A stretch of 16,548 nucleotides of DNA from assembly GCA_021792615.1 (NCBI GenBank), contig JAJYUJ010000047.1, positions 1 through 16,548 on the forward strand, written 5' to 3'. Shown here one piece after another: positions 1 through 6,347 of the stretch (the stretch's first letter is position 1; every line of letters starts with the position of its first letter). Source of the stretch: a bacterium (GTDB taxonomy: Bacteria; JAMCPX01). Made by a program: the position numbers and the translations under genes. The notes beneath the pieces are model-generated. The model was not told the origin of the DNA and did not search any database. It worked only from the letters and a program-made list of their open reading frames with translations.

Positions 1-230
1 TCAAGATATCCCCCGACACGGGCGAAGATATTCGCCTGTTGAAACGCCATAATACTGCCGGTCAGTGTTATGGTGTTTCTTAACGTTACCCGCTGCGGCG
101 GCGCAACCGTTACAAGGGTCAATGCTTTTGTCTTTACGGTGCCTTTCCTCTCATTTTTTATTCTGAAGATAACGATGACCAAAAGCGCAAGAACACCTAT
201 GATTGCAATCAGCAGCTTTTTGTTTTTCAT
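1..230 (-). CDS. RND-type efflux membrane-fusion (periplasmic adaptor) protein, N-terminal fragment
   Basis: The minus strand opens at an ATG (228-230) and stays open to the window edge, giving about 76 residues of a longer protein. The N-terminus is MKNKK followed by a hydrophobic stretch (about residues 6-22) that fits an uncleaved signal anchor. After it comes VAPPQRVTLRNTITLTGSI and then QQANIFARVGGYL, the typical first beta-strand region of HlyD/AcrA-type adaptors (a G-x-I/V turn followed by an ARV-x-GYL-like strand). Proteins of this family bridge an inner-membrane RND or ABC pump to an outer-membrane channel. The partner pump genes would lie to the left, outside the window. An AAGGGA Shine-Dalgarno sits about 8 bases upstream of the start. 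The family call is from the N-terminal pattern only; substrate and pump type cannot be told. Confidence 0.72.
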   Translation of the reverse strand, partial: MKNKKLLIAIIGVLALLVIVIFRIKNERKGTVKTKALTLVTVAPPQRVTLRNTITLTGSIMAFQQANIFARVGGYL

Positions 231-261
231 GTTTTTATTCCCTTTTCTGTGTTCGCCGTAT

Positions 262-322
262 ACCGTTCATGAGGAAAATCACATTTTTTACAGTGTGAAC
301 ACATATTCAAATTATGAACGGT
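262..322. promoter_or_regulatory. Palindromic operator candidate upstream of the efflux gene
   Basis: A perfect 9-base inverted repeat, ACCGTTCAT (262-270) and ATGAACGGT (314-322), flanks an AT-rich 43-base interval. The interval holds further GTTCA/TGAAC-like half-sites (TGAAC at 296-300, ATTCA at 305-309). It lies just upstream of the minus-strand efflux adaptor start, where TetR- or MarR-type repressors commonly act. The repeat is seen directly; the regulator type is inference, and no regulator of that class is in the window. Confidence 0.35.
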
Positions 323-427
323 GGTTACTAATTTAATTATACGGGAACAAAAGTCAAGTGTTTTTTAAAAAAGAGGTTGAACCGGAATGCACTGCAAAGG
401 TTAAAGGTTGCTGCAGGCGTCTTAGAG

Positions 428-892
428 TTATTTTGCAGGTTCTTTTACGGACACGACGCAGTCTTCTTTTAAGGTCGAAAACACTACCATGGTGTAGGTC
501 CTGACCACGCCGGTTATTCCGCGGAGTTCCTTGATGAGTCTCTCGAGCGTGGTGGTGTTGCGCGTTTTGACTTTCAGGAGCAGGGTATAGTCGCCGGTAA
601 CGTGGTGGCATTCGAGGATATCCTCATTGATGCCGGCAATAGCCTTCTCGAAGCTGTCGATATACTGAGGATGTTCGATATAAACCCCGATAAATGCGGT
701 TACATCAAATCCCAGTTTCTTCTCGTCTATGAGCGTAACATAGCTCTTTATGATCCCCTCTTTTTCAAGTTTTTTTACGCGGTCTATGACAGAAGGGGGC
801 TGTAATTTTACCTTTTTTGCTATGTCCCGGTATGTTGTCCTGCTGTCTCTTTGCAGAATGCTTAAGATCTTTATATCGATACTGTCTAACAT
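428..892 (-). CDS. Lrp/AsnC-family transcriptional regulator
   Basis: A 154-residue protein of standard family length. Residues 1-50 form the winged helix-turn-helix (LDSIDIKILSILQRDSR, then an AKKV-x6-VIDRVKKLEKEGII recognition region). Residues about 65-145 form the RAM effector-binding domain, including the conserved VTGDYTLLLKV segment (G100, D101) that helps form the amino-acid pocket. Family members bind amino acids or related metabolites, assemble into dimers to octamers that wrap DNA, and usually control their own gene and an adjacent divergent gene. Here the neighbour transcribed away from it is a class-III aminotransferase-like gene, so local control of that pathway is the natural inference. 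A Shine-Dalgarno AAGG lies 8 bases upstream of the ATG. Effector identity cannot be read from the sequence. Confidence 0.93.
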   Translation of the reverse strand: MLDSIDIKILSILQRDSRTTYRDIAKKVKLQPPSVIDRVKKLEKEGIIKSYVTLIDEKKLGFDVTAFIGVYIEHPQYIDSFEKAIAGINEDILECHHVTGDYTLLLKVKTRNTTTLERLIKELRGITGVVRTYTMVVFSTLKEDCVVSVKEPAK

Positions 893-925
893 AGGTATAT
901 CCTTATAAAATTAGATTTTTGCATC

Positions 926-988
926 GGTTGTCCTTACTAAAAATGGATAATCCTACATTGCTCCAATGTCAAGCAGCAGAGATTATCC
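926..988. promoter_or_regulatory. Nested inverted repeats in the lrp/aminotransferase divergent region
   Basis: GGATAATC (945-952) is exactly inverted as GATTATCC (981-988). Nested inside is a second perfect inverted repeat, ACATTG (955-960) and CAATGT (964-969), with a 3-base centre. A related half-site, GGTTGTCC (926-933, 6 of 8 matches to GATTATCC), lies just outside on the regulator side. Regularly spaced half-sites between an Lrp-family gene and its divergent neighbour fit an operator array for that regulator. The same bases could also form a hairpin if transcribed. The repeats are observed; the link to this Lrp protein is inference. Confidence 0.5.
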
Positions 989-1060
989 CCTTCCATCTTC
1001 CGATCGTTTTATTGATTTTAAAAAGATAAGAGCGTAAGGTGATCTGCAGAGGAGGGCAGA

Positions 1061-2317
1061 ATGGGTGCTATAAATAAGCTTTCCAAACAGGAAAGTATAA
1101 GGCTTTTTCACGATCACGTTTCCCGGGGCAAAGCGGACATGTTTACCTCCTACGGCATGGACTTTATCTTTGGCAGAAGAGAAGGCATTTATGTGTGGGA
1201 TATCGACGGCCAAAAGCAGCTCATCAACTGTCACAGTAACGGCGGCGTATTCAATCTTGGCCACCGCAATCCGGAGATCATAAAAACCCTTGCCGCTGCC
1301 ATGGAAAAGCTCGATATCGGCAATCATCACCTTATTAGCGAACAGAGGGCGGTGCTTGCCGAAAAGCTCGCACAGCTCATGCCCGGTGATATCAAATACA
1401 CGGTATTCGGGGTAAGCGGCGGGGAGGCCATAGACGCTGCGATCAAGATAGCGAGGGCTTATACAAAACGATCCGGCATTATCTCCGCTCAGGGAGGTTA
1501 TCATGGACATACGGGGTTTGCACTTGCCGCGGGTGATGAGAAATACCGCAAACCATTCGGTCCCATGCCTCCGGGCTTTTCTCAGGTAACGTTCAACGAT
1601 ATCCCTGCACTCGAAAGGGCGATGAACAACCAGACCGCTGCCGTGTTGTTCGAAACAGTACCTGCCACGCTCGGCATCTCTGTCCCTGACAGGGCATTTT
1701 TCAAGCAGGTGAGGGAGCTGTGCGACAGCAAGGGGATTCTTCTTATCATTGACGAGGTGCAGACAGGACTCGGGAGGACCGGTAAGCTCTGGGGCATCGG
1801 GCATTTCGATGTTGTCCCGGACATTATCGTTATCGGCAAGGGCTTGAGCGGCGGCATGTATCCCATGACGGCAACCTGTTTCAACGAGAAGCTCGAAACC
1901 GTATTTAAGGACGATCCCTTTATCCATGTGTCCACGTTCGGCGGTGCAGAGGTCGGCTGTCCCGTAGCATTAAAGGTCCTGGATATGTCATCGGATCCGG
2001 CATTTTTGAAACATGTTCAGACCGTTGCATTGTTATTCGAGCAAGGCTTCAGCCGGTTAAAGTCAAAGTACCCGAAACTCATCGTTTCCATCAGACAGCT
2101 CGGCCTGATGATGGGTGTGAAGATGGCGAACGAGATGTGCGGGCCTGTAATGACAAAATCATGTTATGATAACGGCATACTGAGCATCTATGCAAACAAC
2201 GATACGTCCGTGAGCCAGATCATGCCGCCCCTGGTCATATCGGAACAGGAGACCGGGGAGGTTTTATCGAGGCTCGATAAGGCATTCGAGCAGGCGAATA
2301 CATTGCTGGATTTGTAA
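1061..2317 (+). CDS. Class-III PLP-dependent aminotransferase-like protein (aminotransferase or phospholyase type)
   Basis: A 418-residue protein of normal length for fold-type I, class-III aminotransferases. The PLP site is intact: VSGGEA (118-123) for phosphate binding, YHGHT (147-151) stacking over the cofactor, the DEVQTGLGRTG segment with D231 for the pyridine nitrogen, the Schiff-base lysine K260 in IGKGLSGG, and STFGG (about 291-295) from the partner subunit. The class includes acetylornithine, 4-aminobutyrate and glutamate-1-semialdehyde enzymes and also phospholyases acting on phosphorylated amino alcohols; the sequence alone does not choose among them. AGGAGG precedes the ATG at good distance. 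The gene diverges from an Lrp-type regulator and is followed after 27 bases by a kinase-like gene, so a two-gene operon is likely. Confidence 0.9.
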   Translation: MGAINKLSKQESIRLFHDHVSRGKADMFTSYGMDFIFGRREGIYVWDIDGQKQLINCHSNGGVFNLGHRNPEIIKTLAAAMEKLDIGNHHLISEQRAVLAEKLAQLMPGDIKYTVFGVSGGEAIDAAIKIARAYTKRSGIISAQGGYHGHTGFALAAGDEKYRKPFGPMPPGFSQVTFNDIPALERAMNNQTAAVLFETVPATLGISVPDRAFFKQVRELCDSKGILLIIDEVQTGLGRTGKLWGIGHFDVVPDIIVIGKGLSGGMYPMTATCFNEKLETVFKDDPFIHVSTFGGAEVGCPVALKVLDMSSDPAFLKHVQTVALLFEQGFSRLKSKYPKLIVSIRQLGLMMGVKMANEMCGPVMTKSCYDNGILSIYANNDTSVSQIMPPLVISEQETGEVLSRLDKAFEQANTLLDL

Positions 2318-2344
2318 AGGCCGGTAAAAAACAGGAGGGTGTCC

Positions 2345-3310
2345 ATGGCACTGCGTATTGACAAGGAGCTCCTCAAAAGGTTTGAGGAAGGTGTAGATCC
2401 CGCACATCCCGAAAAGTCCGTCATCCCTGCCCGTATCCTCGGTTATGGAGAGATCAGCACGGTGTTTGAACTGGGCCATGAGGGATAGGAGGGCATAGCC
2501 TACAAGCGTATGCCCATATTCGATCAGCAGCAGGTCGAACATTACACCGGTATATATCACGAGTACAACGAACTGCTTTTGAATATCGGGATCGATGTCC
2601 CCGAATACGGCTCGGCAAGTATTATGACGGACAGAGGGGATATAGTGTTTTTTGTCGTTCAGCAAAAGCTTATGCCGGAGTCACTCGGCAATAAGATCAT
2701 CCACAGCGTTCCCGACGATATGGTCTTACAATTGGTCCTGCAGGTGTTGAGGAACCTGAAGAAGGTCTGGGACTTTAATGGCACCGGCACCGGTATAAAA
2801 ATCGGTATAGACGGTCAGATTTCAAACTGGGCAGTAAAAAACTTCGATTGCGGAAACCCTGCAATAACAGACCAAACGGGGCTTTTTTATATAGATACAA
2901 GCACTCCGCTGATACGCAAACAAGGAGTAGAGATGCTCGAGTCCGAACTCTTGCTGAAAAGCACACCGTCCTTTTTACGGTGGATGGTTAAGTGGTTTTT
3001 CCTTCAGGAAGTACTGGACCGGTATTACGACTTCAGGCTTGTTGTCATGGATCTCATCGCAAATTTTTATAAAGAAGGCAGAAAGGACATTGTCCCCGGG
3101 CTTATCGGACTCGCAAACAGGTTCTTTGATGAAGAGGCAAATCGCCACACGATAAAGCCGATAGAATTTAAAGAGGTCGCAGATTATTATAAGAACGACG
3201 CCTTTATATGGACGCTCTTCCAGAAATTAAGAAGGTTCGACCGGTTCTTGAAAACGAAAGTTTTTATGGGGCGTTACCCCTACATCCTGCCGGAGTATAT
3301 CAAGAGATAA
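2345..3310 (+). pseudogene. Kinase-like protein (DUF6206-like), interrupted by in-frame TAG at codon 48
   Basis: One reading frame runs from the ATG at 2345 to the TAA ending at 3310 (321 residues) but is broken by a single TAG at 2486-2488. Both sides look genuinely coding. Before the stop, ILGYGEISTVFEL (31-43) resembles a glycine-rich nucleotide-binding strand. After it come AYKR with K54, GIDGQISNW (D156-x4-N161, like a kinase catalytic loop) and YIDTSTP (D184, like the metal-binding aspartate of a DFG motif). The C-terminal half is helical and rich in W, R and Y. I recall this pattern from DUF6206, a family without known function; the kinase-like reading is my inference. The stop falls between the glycine-rich strand and the lysine, so a restart at ATG 2510 would lose both. 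Alternatives are a recent nonsense mutation, a sequencing error, or TAG readthrough (for example pyrrolysine). TAG overlaps an AGGAGGG run that could act as a re-initiation site. AGGAGG precedes ATG 2345. Confidence 0.75.
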
Positions 3311-3312
3311 AC

Positions 3313-3385
3313 GCCGGGAAGCAGCGCTAAAATCCCCGGTCATTTTAATGAGCTTAAACCAGTCTATCTCCCCGTGCTGCCCGGC
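3313..3385. terminator. Long-stem inverted repeat between convergent genes
   Basis: GCCGGG (3313-3318) plus CAGC (3322-3325) can pair with GCTG (3376-3379) plus CCCGGC (3380-3385), giving a 10-pair stem with a 3-base bulge and a loop of about 50 bases. It lies between the convergent kinase-like gene and the DHFR-fold gene. No T-run follows on either strand, so intrinsic termination is doubtful; it may be only an mRNA 3'-end structure. Confidence 0.25.
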
Positions 3386-3440
3386 AAAAAGCCGCCAAGG
3401 GTCATAGAATCAAATTCGGTTATTTTGTGAGTTATTACGA

Positions 3441-4016
3441 CTATTCCCTGTTTTCTTTCTCATTTTCTGGTCGGTAGTAAAGTAGGACATTCCCGGACTT
3501 GAAAGTCTTCGTTCTCAGAAGTTTCAGGTTCAGTTTATCCCTGATGCCTTTAAACAGGGGTGTGCCGCTGCCCAGGATAACCGGGTTCACCATAATACGG
3601 AATTCATCGATCAGGCCATGAGGTATAAGAGTAACAGCCAGATTTGAGCTGCCGAAGATCGCAATATCTTTTCCGGGCAATTGTTTCAGTTTCAGAACTT
3701 CTTCCGGTACGTCCTTTTTTATCAGCCTTGTATTGTTCCAATCAGCCTTTTCGAGGGACTTCGAGAAAACCACTTTGGGCAAGGAATTCATCTTACCTGC
3801 AACGATGAGGTCGTCTTTAATGGCAAGCGGTGTCGGCCAATAGCTTGCCATCATCTGATACGTCACTCTCCCAAATAACAATAAACCTATTTCATCAAGC
3901 TGGCTTATGGCGAATTCGTTGAATTCAGCATCTACGTTGTGCCAATCCAGTTCATGGTTTGGCCCCTCAAAAAAGCCATCAAGGGTTACCATATTGAATA
4001 CAAATATTTCCCGCAT
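3441..4016 (-). CDS. RibD C-terminal / dihydrofolate reductase-fold family protein (copy 1)
   Basis: A 191-residue protein with the pattern of the RibD-C/DHFR-like family (YyaP/YwjB type): MREIFVFNMVTLDGFFEG at the N-terminus, LLLFGRVTYQMMASYWP (about 45-61), a VVFSKSLEKADWNNTRL strand, GKDIAIFGSSNLAVTLI for nucleotide binding, and LIDEFRIMVNPVILGSGTPLF near the C-terminus. The fold binds NADPH and reduces pteridine or pyrimidine-like substrates in characterised relatives; the substrate here is unknown. It starts 2 bases after the stop of a clear paralogue transcribed in the same direction, so the two form a tandem duplication and are probably co-translated. It ends with TAG, showing that TAG is used as an ordinary stop in this genome. 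Confidence 0.9.
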   Translation of the reverse strand: MREIFVFNMVTLDGFFEGPNHELDWHNVDAEFNEFAISQLDEIGLLLFGRVTYQMMASYWPTPLAIKDDLIVAGKMNSLPKVVFSKSLEKADWNNTRLIKKDVPEEVLKLKQLPGKDIAIFGSSNLAVTLIPHGLIDEFRIMVNPVILGSGTPLFKGIRDKLNLKLLRTKTFKSGNVLLYYRPENEKENRE

Positions 4017-4018
4017 AA

Positions 4019-4591
4019 TTATTGATTACCTCTCCCTGTTTCTTTGTCTGACTGATAATGAAGCGCAACAACCCCCGATTTTAACGTCTTCGTATCCAGG
4101 AGTTTCAGATTGATCCTGTCGTCTAATCCATCGAACAGACGCCTTCCCTTCCCCACAATGACCGGCTGTACCACTAGCCAATATTCATCGATCAGGCCGC
4201 GTTTCACGAGTTCCCGGGAAACGCTTATTCCGCCTATGGATATGTCCTTACCAGACTGCTGTTTCAATCGAATGACTTCTTCCACCATGTTATCTCTGAC
4301 CAATCTCGTATTGTTCCACCCGGCCTTTTGAAGAGTCCGGGAGAACACAATCTTGGGTATGGCATTGAATCTGCCGGCAAAATCAAGCATGCTCTTTGTG
4401 GCTTGCGGATCCTCATGAGCACGGGGCCAGTAGCTTTCCATAAGCTGGTACGTCACCCGTCCGAACAGCGCGATATCCGTATTGTCCAGCAGACCGCTGT
4501 AAAACTCATGCAGCTCATCGTCGGCAATCGCCACCGTATGGTCGGCAAAACCGTCGAGCGATACGTTTATCGCCAAGAACAAATTTCTCAT
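4019..4591 (-). CDS. RibD C-terminal / dihydrofolate reductase-fold family protein (copy 2)
   Basis: A 190-residue paralogue of the next gene downstream. Shared landmarks are LFLAINVSLDGFADHT at the start, IALFGRVTYQLMESYWPRA, KIVFSRTLQKAGWNNTRLV, QQSGKDISIGGISVSRELV and LIDEYWLVVQPVIVGKG. It differs from copy 1 by GGIS instead of GSSN in the nucleotide-binding strand. It should bind a nicotinamide dinucleotide and act on a small heterocyclic substrate, but the reaction is not known. Its Shine-Dalgarno AAGGAG lies inside an 11-codon mini-ORF, and its ATG overlaps that ORF's TGA (ATGA), a layout typical of translational coupling. Two paralogues in tandem suggest specialised substrates or heteromer formation; both readings are inference. 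Confidence 0.9.
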   Translation of the reverse strand: MRNLFLAINVSLDGFADHTVAIADDELHEFYSGLLDNTDIALFGRVTYQLMESYWPRAHEDPQATKSMLDFAGRFNAIPKIVFSRTLQKAGWNNTRLVRDNMVEEVIRLKQQSGKDISIGGISVSRELVKRGLIDEYWLVVQPVIVGKGRRLFDGLDDRINLKLLDTKTLKSGVVALHYQSDKETGRGNQ

Positions 4592-4620
4592 TCTCGTATC
4601 TCCTTATCATTATCTGCCAT
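4588..4620 (-). CDS. Mini-ORF / leader peptide overlapping the DHFR-fold copy 2 start
   Basis: On the minus strand ATG (4618-4620) begins MADNDKEIRE followed by TGA (4588-4590), which overlaps the ATG of the downstream gene. It has its own AAAAGGAGA Shine-Dalgarno about 7 bases upstream. The stretch covering its leader and first two codons closely resembles the leader and start of the DoxX-like gene at 6216 (31 of 36 positions by eye). It may be a coupling leader peptide or the remnant start of a gene that was deleted or replaced. Translation is plausible but unproven. Confidence 0.35.
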   Translation of the reverse strand: MADNDKEIRE

Positions 4621-4660
4621 GTTGCATCTCCTTTTATCTAACTATCCTCGCTGGCCGCTA

Positions 4661-5098
4661 TTAATCCTTAATTTCGAGCTGTGGGTTCCACATTACCTCC
4701 CATAAATGCCCGTCAGGGTCTTGAAAGTATCCCGAATAAATTCCCCAAGGTCTGTCATACGGTTTTTCGGTTATTATAGCACCGGCGGCTTTCGCCCGCT
4801 TGAGCAAAGCATCAACCTCTTCACTGGTGCGAACTGCATAACCGATACTAAACTCGGTAGCACTTGGCGGTCCGACATGCAGGTGTGCATCTTTAGCTAA
4901 CTCTACACGCGGATACAACGCCAGAATCAAACCACCTTGCATTTCAAAGAATGCGACTGCCCCGGAAGGATGGGTATTATCACCCTTGAATTCCGTACCG
5001 ATTAAGCCCTTAGAGGGCAAGCCCAGTTTTCTATAAAATGCAAGCGACTTTTCGAGATCATTGACTCCGAGAGTGATAGCGTTGATACGAGGTTTCAT
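4661..5098 (-). CDS. VOC superfamily (glyoxalase/bleomycin-resistance fold) protein, short-chain form A
   Basis: A 145-residue protein with two beta-alpha-beta-beta-beta modules. The N-terminal part, INAITLGVNDLEKSLAFYRKLGLPS, is the standard VOC opening. The second module has AIITEKPYDRPWGIYSGYFQDPDGHLWEVMWNP, the classic ending in which the glutamate of LWEV is a usual metal ligand. The fold serves glyoxalases, dioxygenases and drug-binding proteins, so the specific activity is open. AAGGAGG lies upstream of the ATG. A 16-base stretch containing that Shine-Dalgarno is identical to the one before the next VOC gene upstream, even though the two proteins are only distantly alike. Confidence 0.9.
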   Translation of the reverse strand: MKPRINAITLGVNDLEKSLAFYRKLGLPSKGLIGTEFKGDNTHPSGAVAFFEMQGGLILALYPRVELAKDAHLHVGPPSATEFSIGYAVRTSEEVDALLKRAKAAGAIITEKPYDRPWGIYSGYFQDPDGHLWEVMWNPQLEIKD

Positions 5099-5159
5099 AA
5101 GAATCCCTCCTTTGTGATTTGTTAATGATTGTTTTCATTGTATACCCTTGATTCTCTCT

Positions 5160-5576
5160 TTATTTTGGCCGGACTGCCATGCGCGGTAATGGTTGGAGTA
5201 TGCTCACCCGGTTGCCTTCCGTATCGAAAAACGACACATACTGTCCGATACCCGGTATCTCCATAGGTTCACCCAGCACTTTCCCGCCTGCTTCGGCAAC
5301 CTTCTTTATGGATGCTTTGATGTCATCAACTGCGATAACGACAGACGGGTATGGGGCAGGCATATCCTTTTGCTTTACATAAAAGCCGCCGTTGATTGCA
5401 CCCGGTTTATTCGGGCCGTTCTCATCGGATTCGGTCGTCGTGACCACAACGTATTCCCCCATGTCCGGACCGAGCATCTCCGTCTTCCACCCGAATACCT
5501 TTGAATAAAACTCCGCCATGCGGCTTCTGTCATCGGCCGGCATTTCGAAGTGTACCACAGAATCCATTTTACTCAT
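5160..5576 (-). CDS. VOC superfamily protein, short-chain form B
   Basis: A 138-residue protein of the VOC fold, in a different subfamily from its downstream neighbour. It opens with VVHFEMPADDRSRMAEFYSKVFGWKTEML and carries MGEYVVVTT and GGFYVKQ strands. The second module, YPSVVIAVDDIKASIKKVAEAGGKVLGEPMEIPGIGQYVSFFDTEGNRVSILQP, is typical of the CFP-30/hydroxylase-like VOC group. The usual last glutamate of the metal site is replaced in the ending GNRVSIL, so metal catalysis is uncertain. It lies in a minus-strand run between the DoxX-like gene and VOC form A, separated from the former by a palindromic element. Confidence 0.9.
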   Translation of the reverse strand: MSKMDSVVHFEMPADDRSRMAEFYSKVFGWKTEMLGPDMGEYVVVTTTESDENGPNKPGAINGGFYVKQKDMPAPYPSVVIAVDDIKASIKKVAEAGGKVLGEPMEIPGIGQYVSFFDTEGNRVSILQPLPRMAVRPK

Positions 5577-5666
5577 GTTATTTTCCCTCCTTTGTGATTA
5601 ATAATGCTGTGCCCTTCTGCTTGAAATAAACCTGTTTCTAAGGCGGCTTCTATCCGAAACCAAATT

Positions 5667-5736
5667 AAAATCCCCCTCTTTCCCCCTTTGACAAAGGGGG
5701 CGGGGCACCCAAGCTCCCCTTGGGTCGGGTGATTTT
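5667..5736. repeat. Palindromic intergenic element (two hairpins inside an outer stem)
   Basis: CCCCCTTTG (5682-5690) and CAAAGGGGG (5692-5700) form a perfect 9-base inverted repeat. ACCCAAG (5707-5713) and CTTGGGT (5719-5725) form a second. AAAATC (5667-5672) and GATTTT (5731-5736) form an outer stem enclosing both. The result is a three-way-junction shape typical of REP- or MITE-like dispersed elements. It fills most of the gap between the DoxX-like gene and VOC form B on the minus strand and may also serve as a transcript 3' end or stabiliser. Whether it is dispersed in the genome cannot be told from one window. Confidence 0.5.
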
Positions 5737-5793
5737 CCAAAATAATGTACAAAATCTTCTTTGCATTCTGTATAGAAGTTACAATGTAAAAAT

Positions 5794-6216
5794 TTAATCA
5801 TGGCTATGCCCTCGCCGTATCGGAAGGAGCGAGCGGAGCCTGCGATCGCGCAGGAACAACCCTCCCCATACCAGTATGCCGAAATAGACCGGGAACAGGG
5901 TATTAATGAACAGCGGATTGCCGATGCGCAGGTTGGTCGCCACGGCACCGCCGAGATAGCCCGTGAGCAGTACCGCACCGAGTATCGAGGTAGCAGGGAT
6001 CACATAGATAATGGTACAGACGAGCAGGATAAGCCCGATGACCGGAATAGTATCGGGGGGATAGCCGACTTTAACGGTTGCTTTCATAACAGCGTCTACC
6101 CTCATCAGTTTGGTAATGCTGTCGAAAAGCAGAAAGAGAACAACAAGGGCGCTGATGATACGCCCGCCCCAAAGCTCCTTTTTGGAAATAGGAGCAAACC
6201 CCATTGCATTTGCCAT
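5794..6216 (-). CDS. DoxX-like integral membrane protein
   Basis: A 140-residue, four-helix membrane protein. Hydrophobic segments lie at about residues 17-35, 52-72, 75-92 and 103-122. FDSITKLMRVDAVMKATVKVGYPPDTIPVIGLILLVCTIIYVIP and LGAVLLTGYLGGAVATNLRIGNPL match the DoxX-like family, in which the tyrosine/glycine turn GYLGGAVAT is characteristic. Relatives are found with oxidoreductases and redox-stress genes; the biochemical role is poorly defined. The leader before its ATG contains AAGGAGG and is nearly the same as the leader before the mini-ORF at 4620. A promoter is readable upstream. The protein ends in a charged RRLRSLLPIRRGHSHD tail, probably cytoplasmic. Confidence 0.88.
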   Translation of the reverse strand: MANAMGFAPISKKELWGGRIISALVVLFLLFDSITKLMRVDAVMKATVKVGYPPDTIPVIGLILLVCTIIYVIPATSILGAVLLTGYLGGAVATNLRIGNPLFINTLFPVYFGILVWGGLFLRDRRLRSLLPIRRGHSHD

Positions 6217-6264
6217 GTTGTACCTCCTTATTTCTAACTATCTTCGTTTCACTCCAGGGTTTAT

Positions 6265-6293
6265 AAGATAGGAACATGCAAGACAGGGGTCAA
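6265..6293 (-). promoter_or_regulatory. Predicted sigma-70 promoter for the DoxX-like gene
   Basis: On the minus strand, TTGACC (6288-6293) and TATCTT (6265-6270) are separated by 17 bases, 5 of 6 and 4 of 6 consensus matches. The position is about 50 bases upstream of the DoxX-like start and could also drive the downstream VOC and DHFR-fold genes. Confidence 0.5.
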
Positions 6294-6347
6294 GGGCAGG
6301 CTGCTGACCTGAAATATATAAATATTCGTGTAGTACCGGTGCCGGTT

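Noticed and set aside
983-1927. 314-codon minus-strand frame opposite the aminotransferase-like gene
   Set aside because: Shadow of a clear class-III PLP gene on the other strand.
6326-6347. ACCGGTGCCGGT near the end of the YgiD-type gene as a terminator
   Set aside because: The arms leave only a 2-base loop and no T-run follows on the minus strand.
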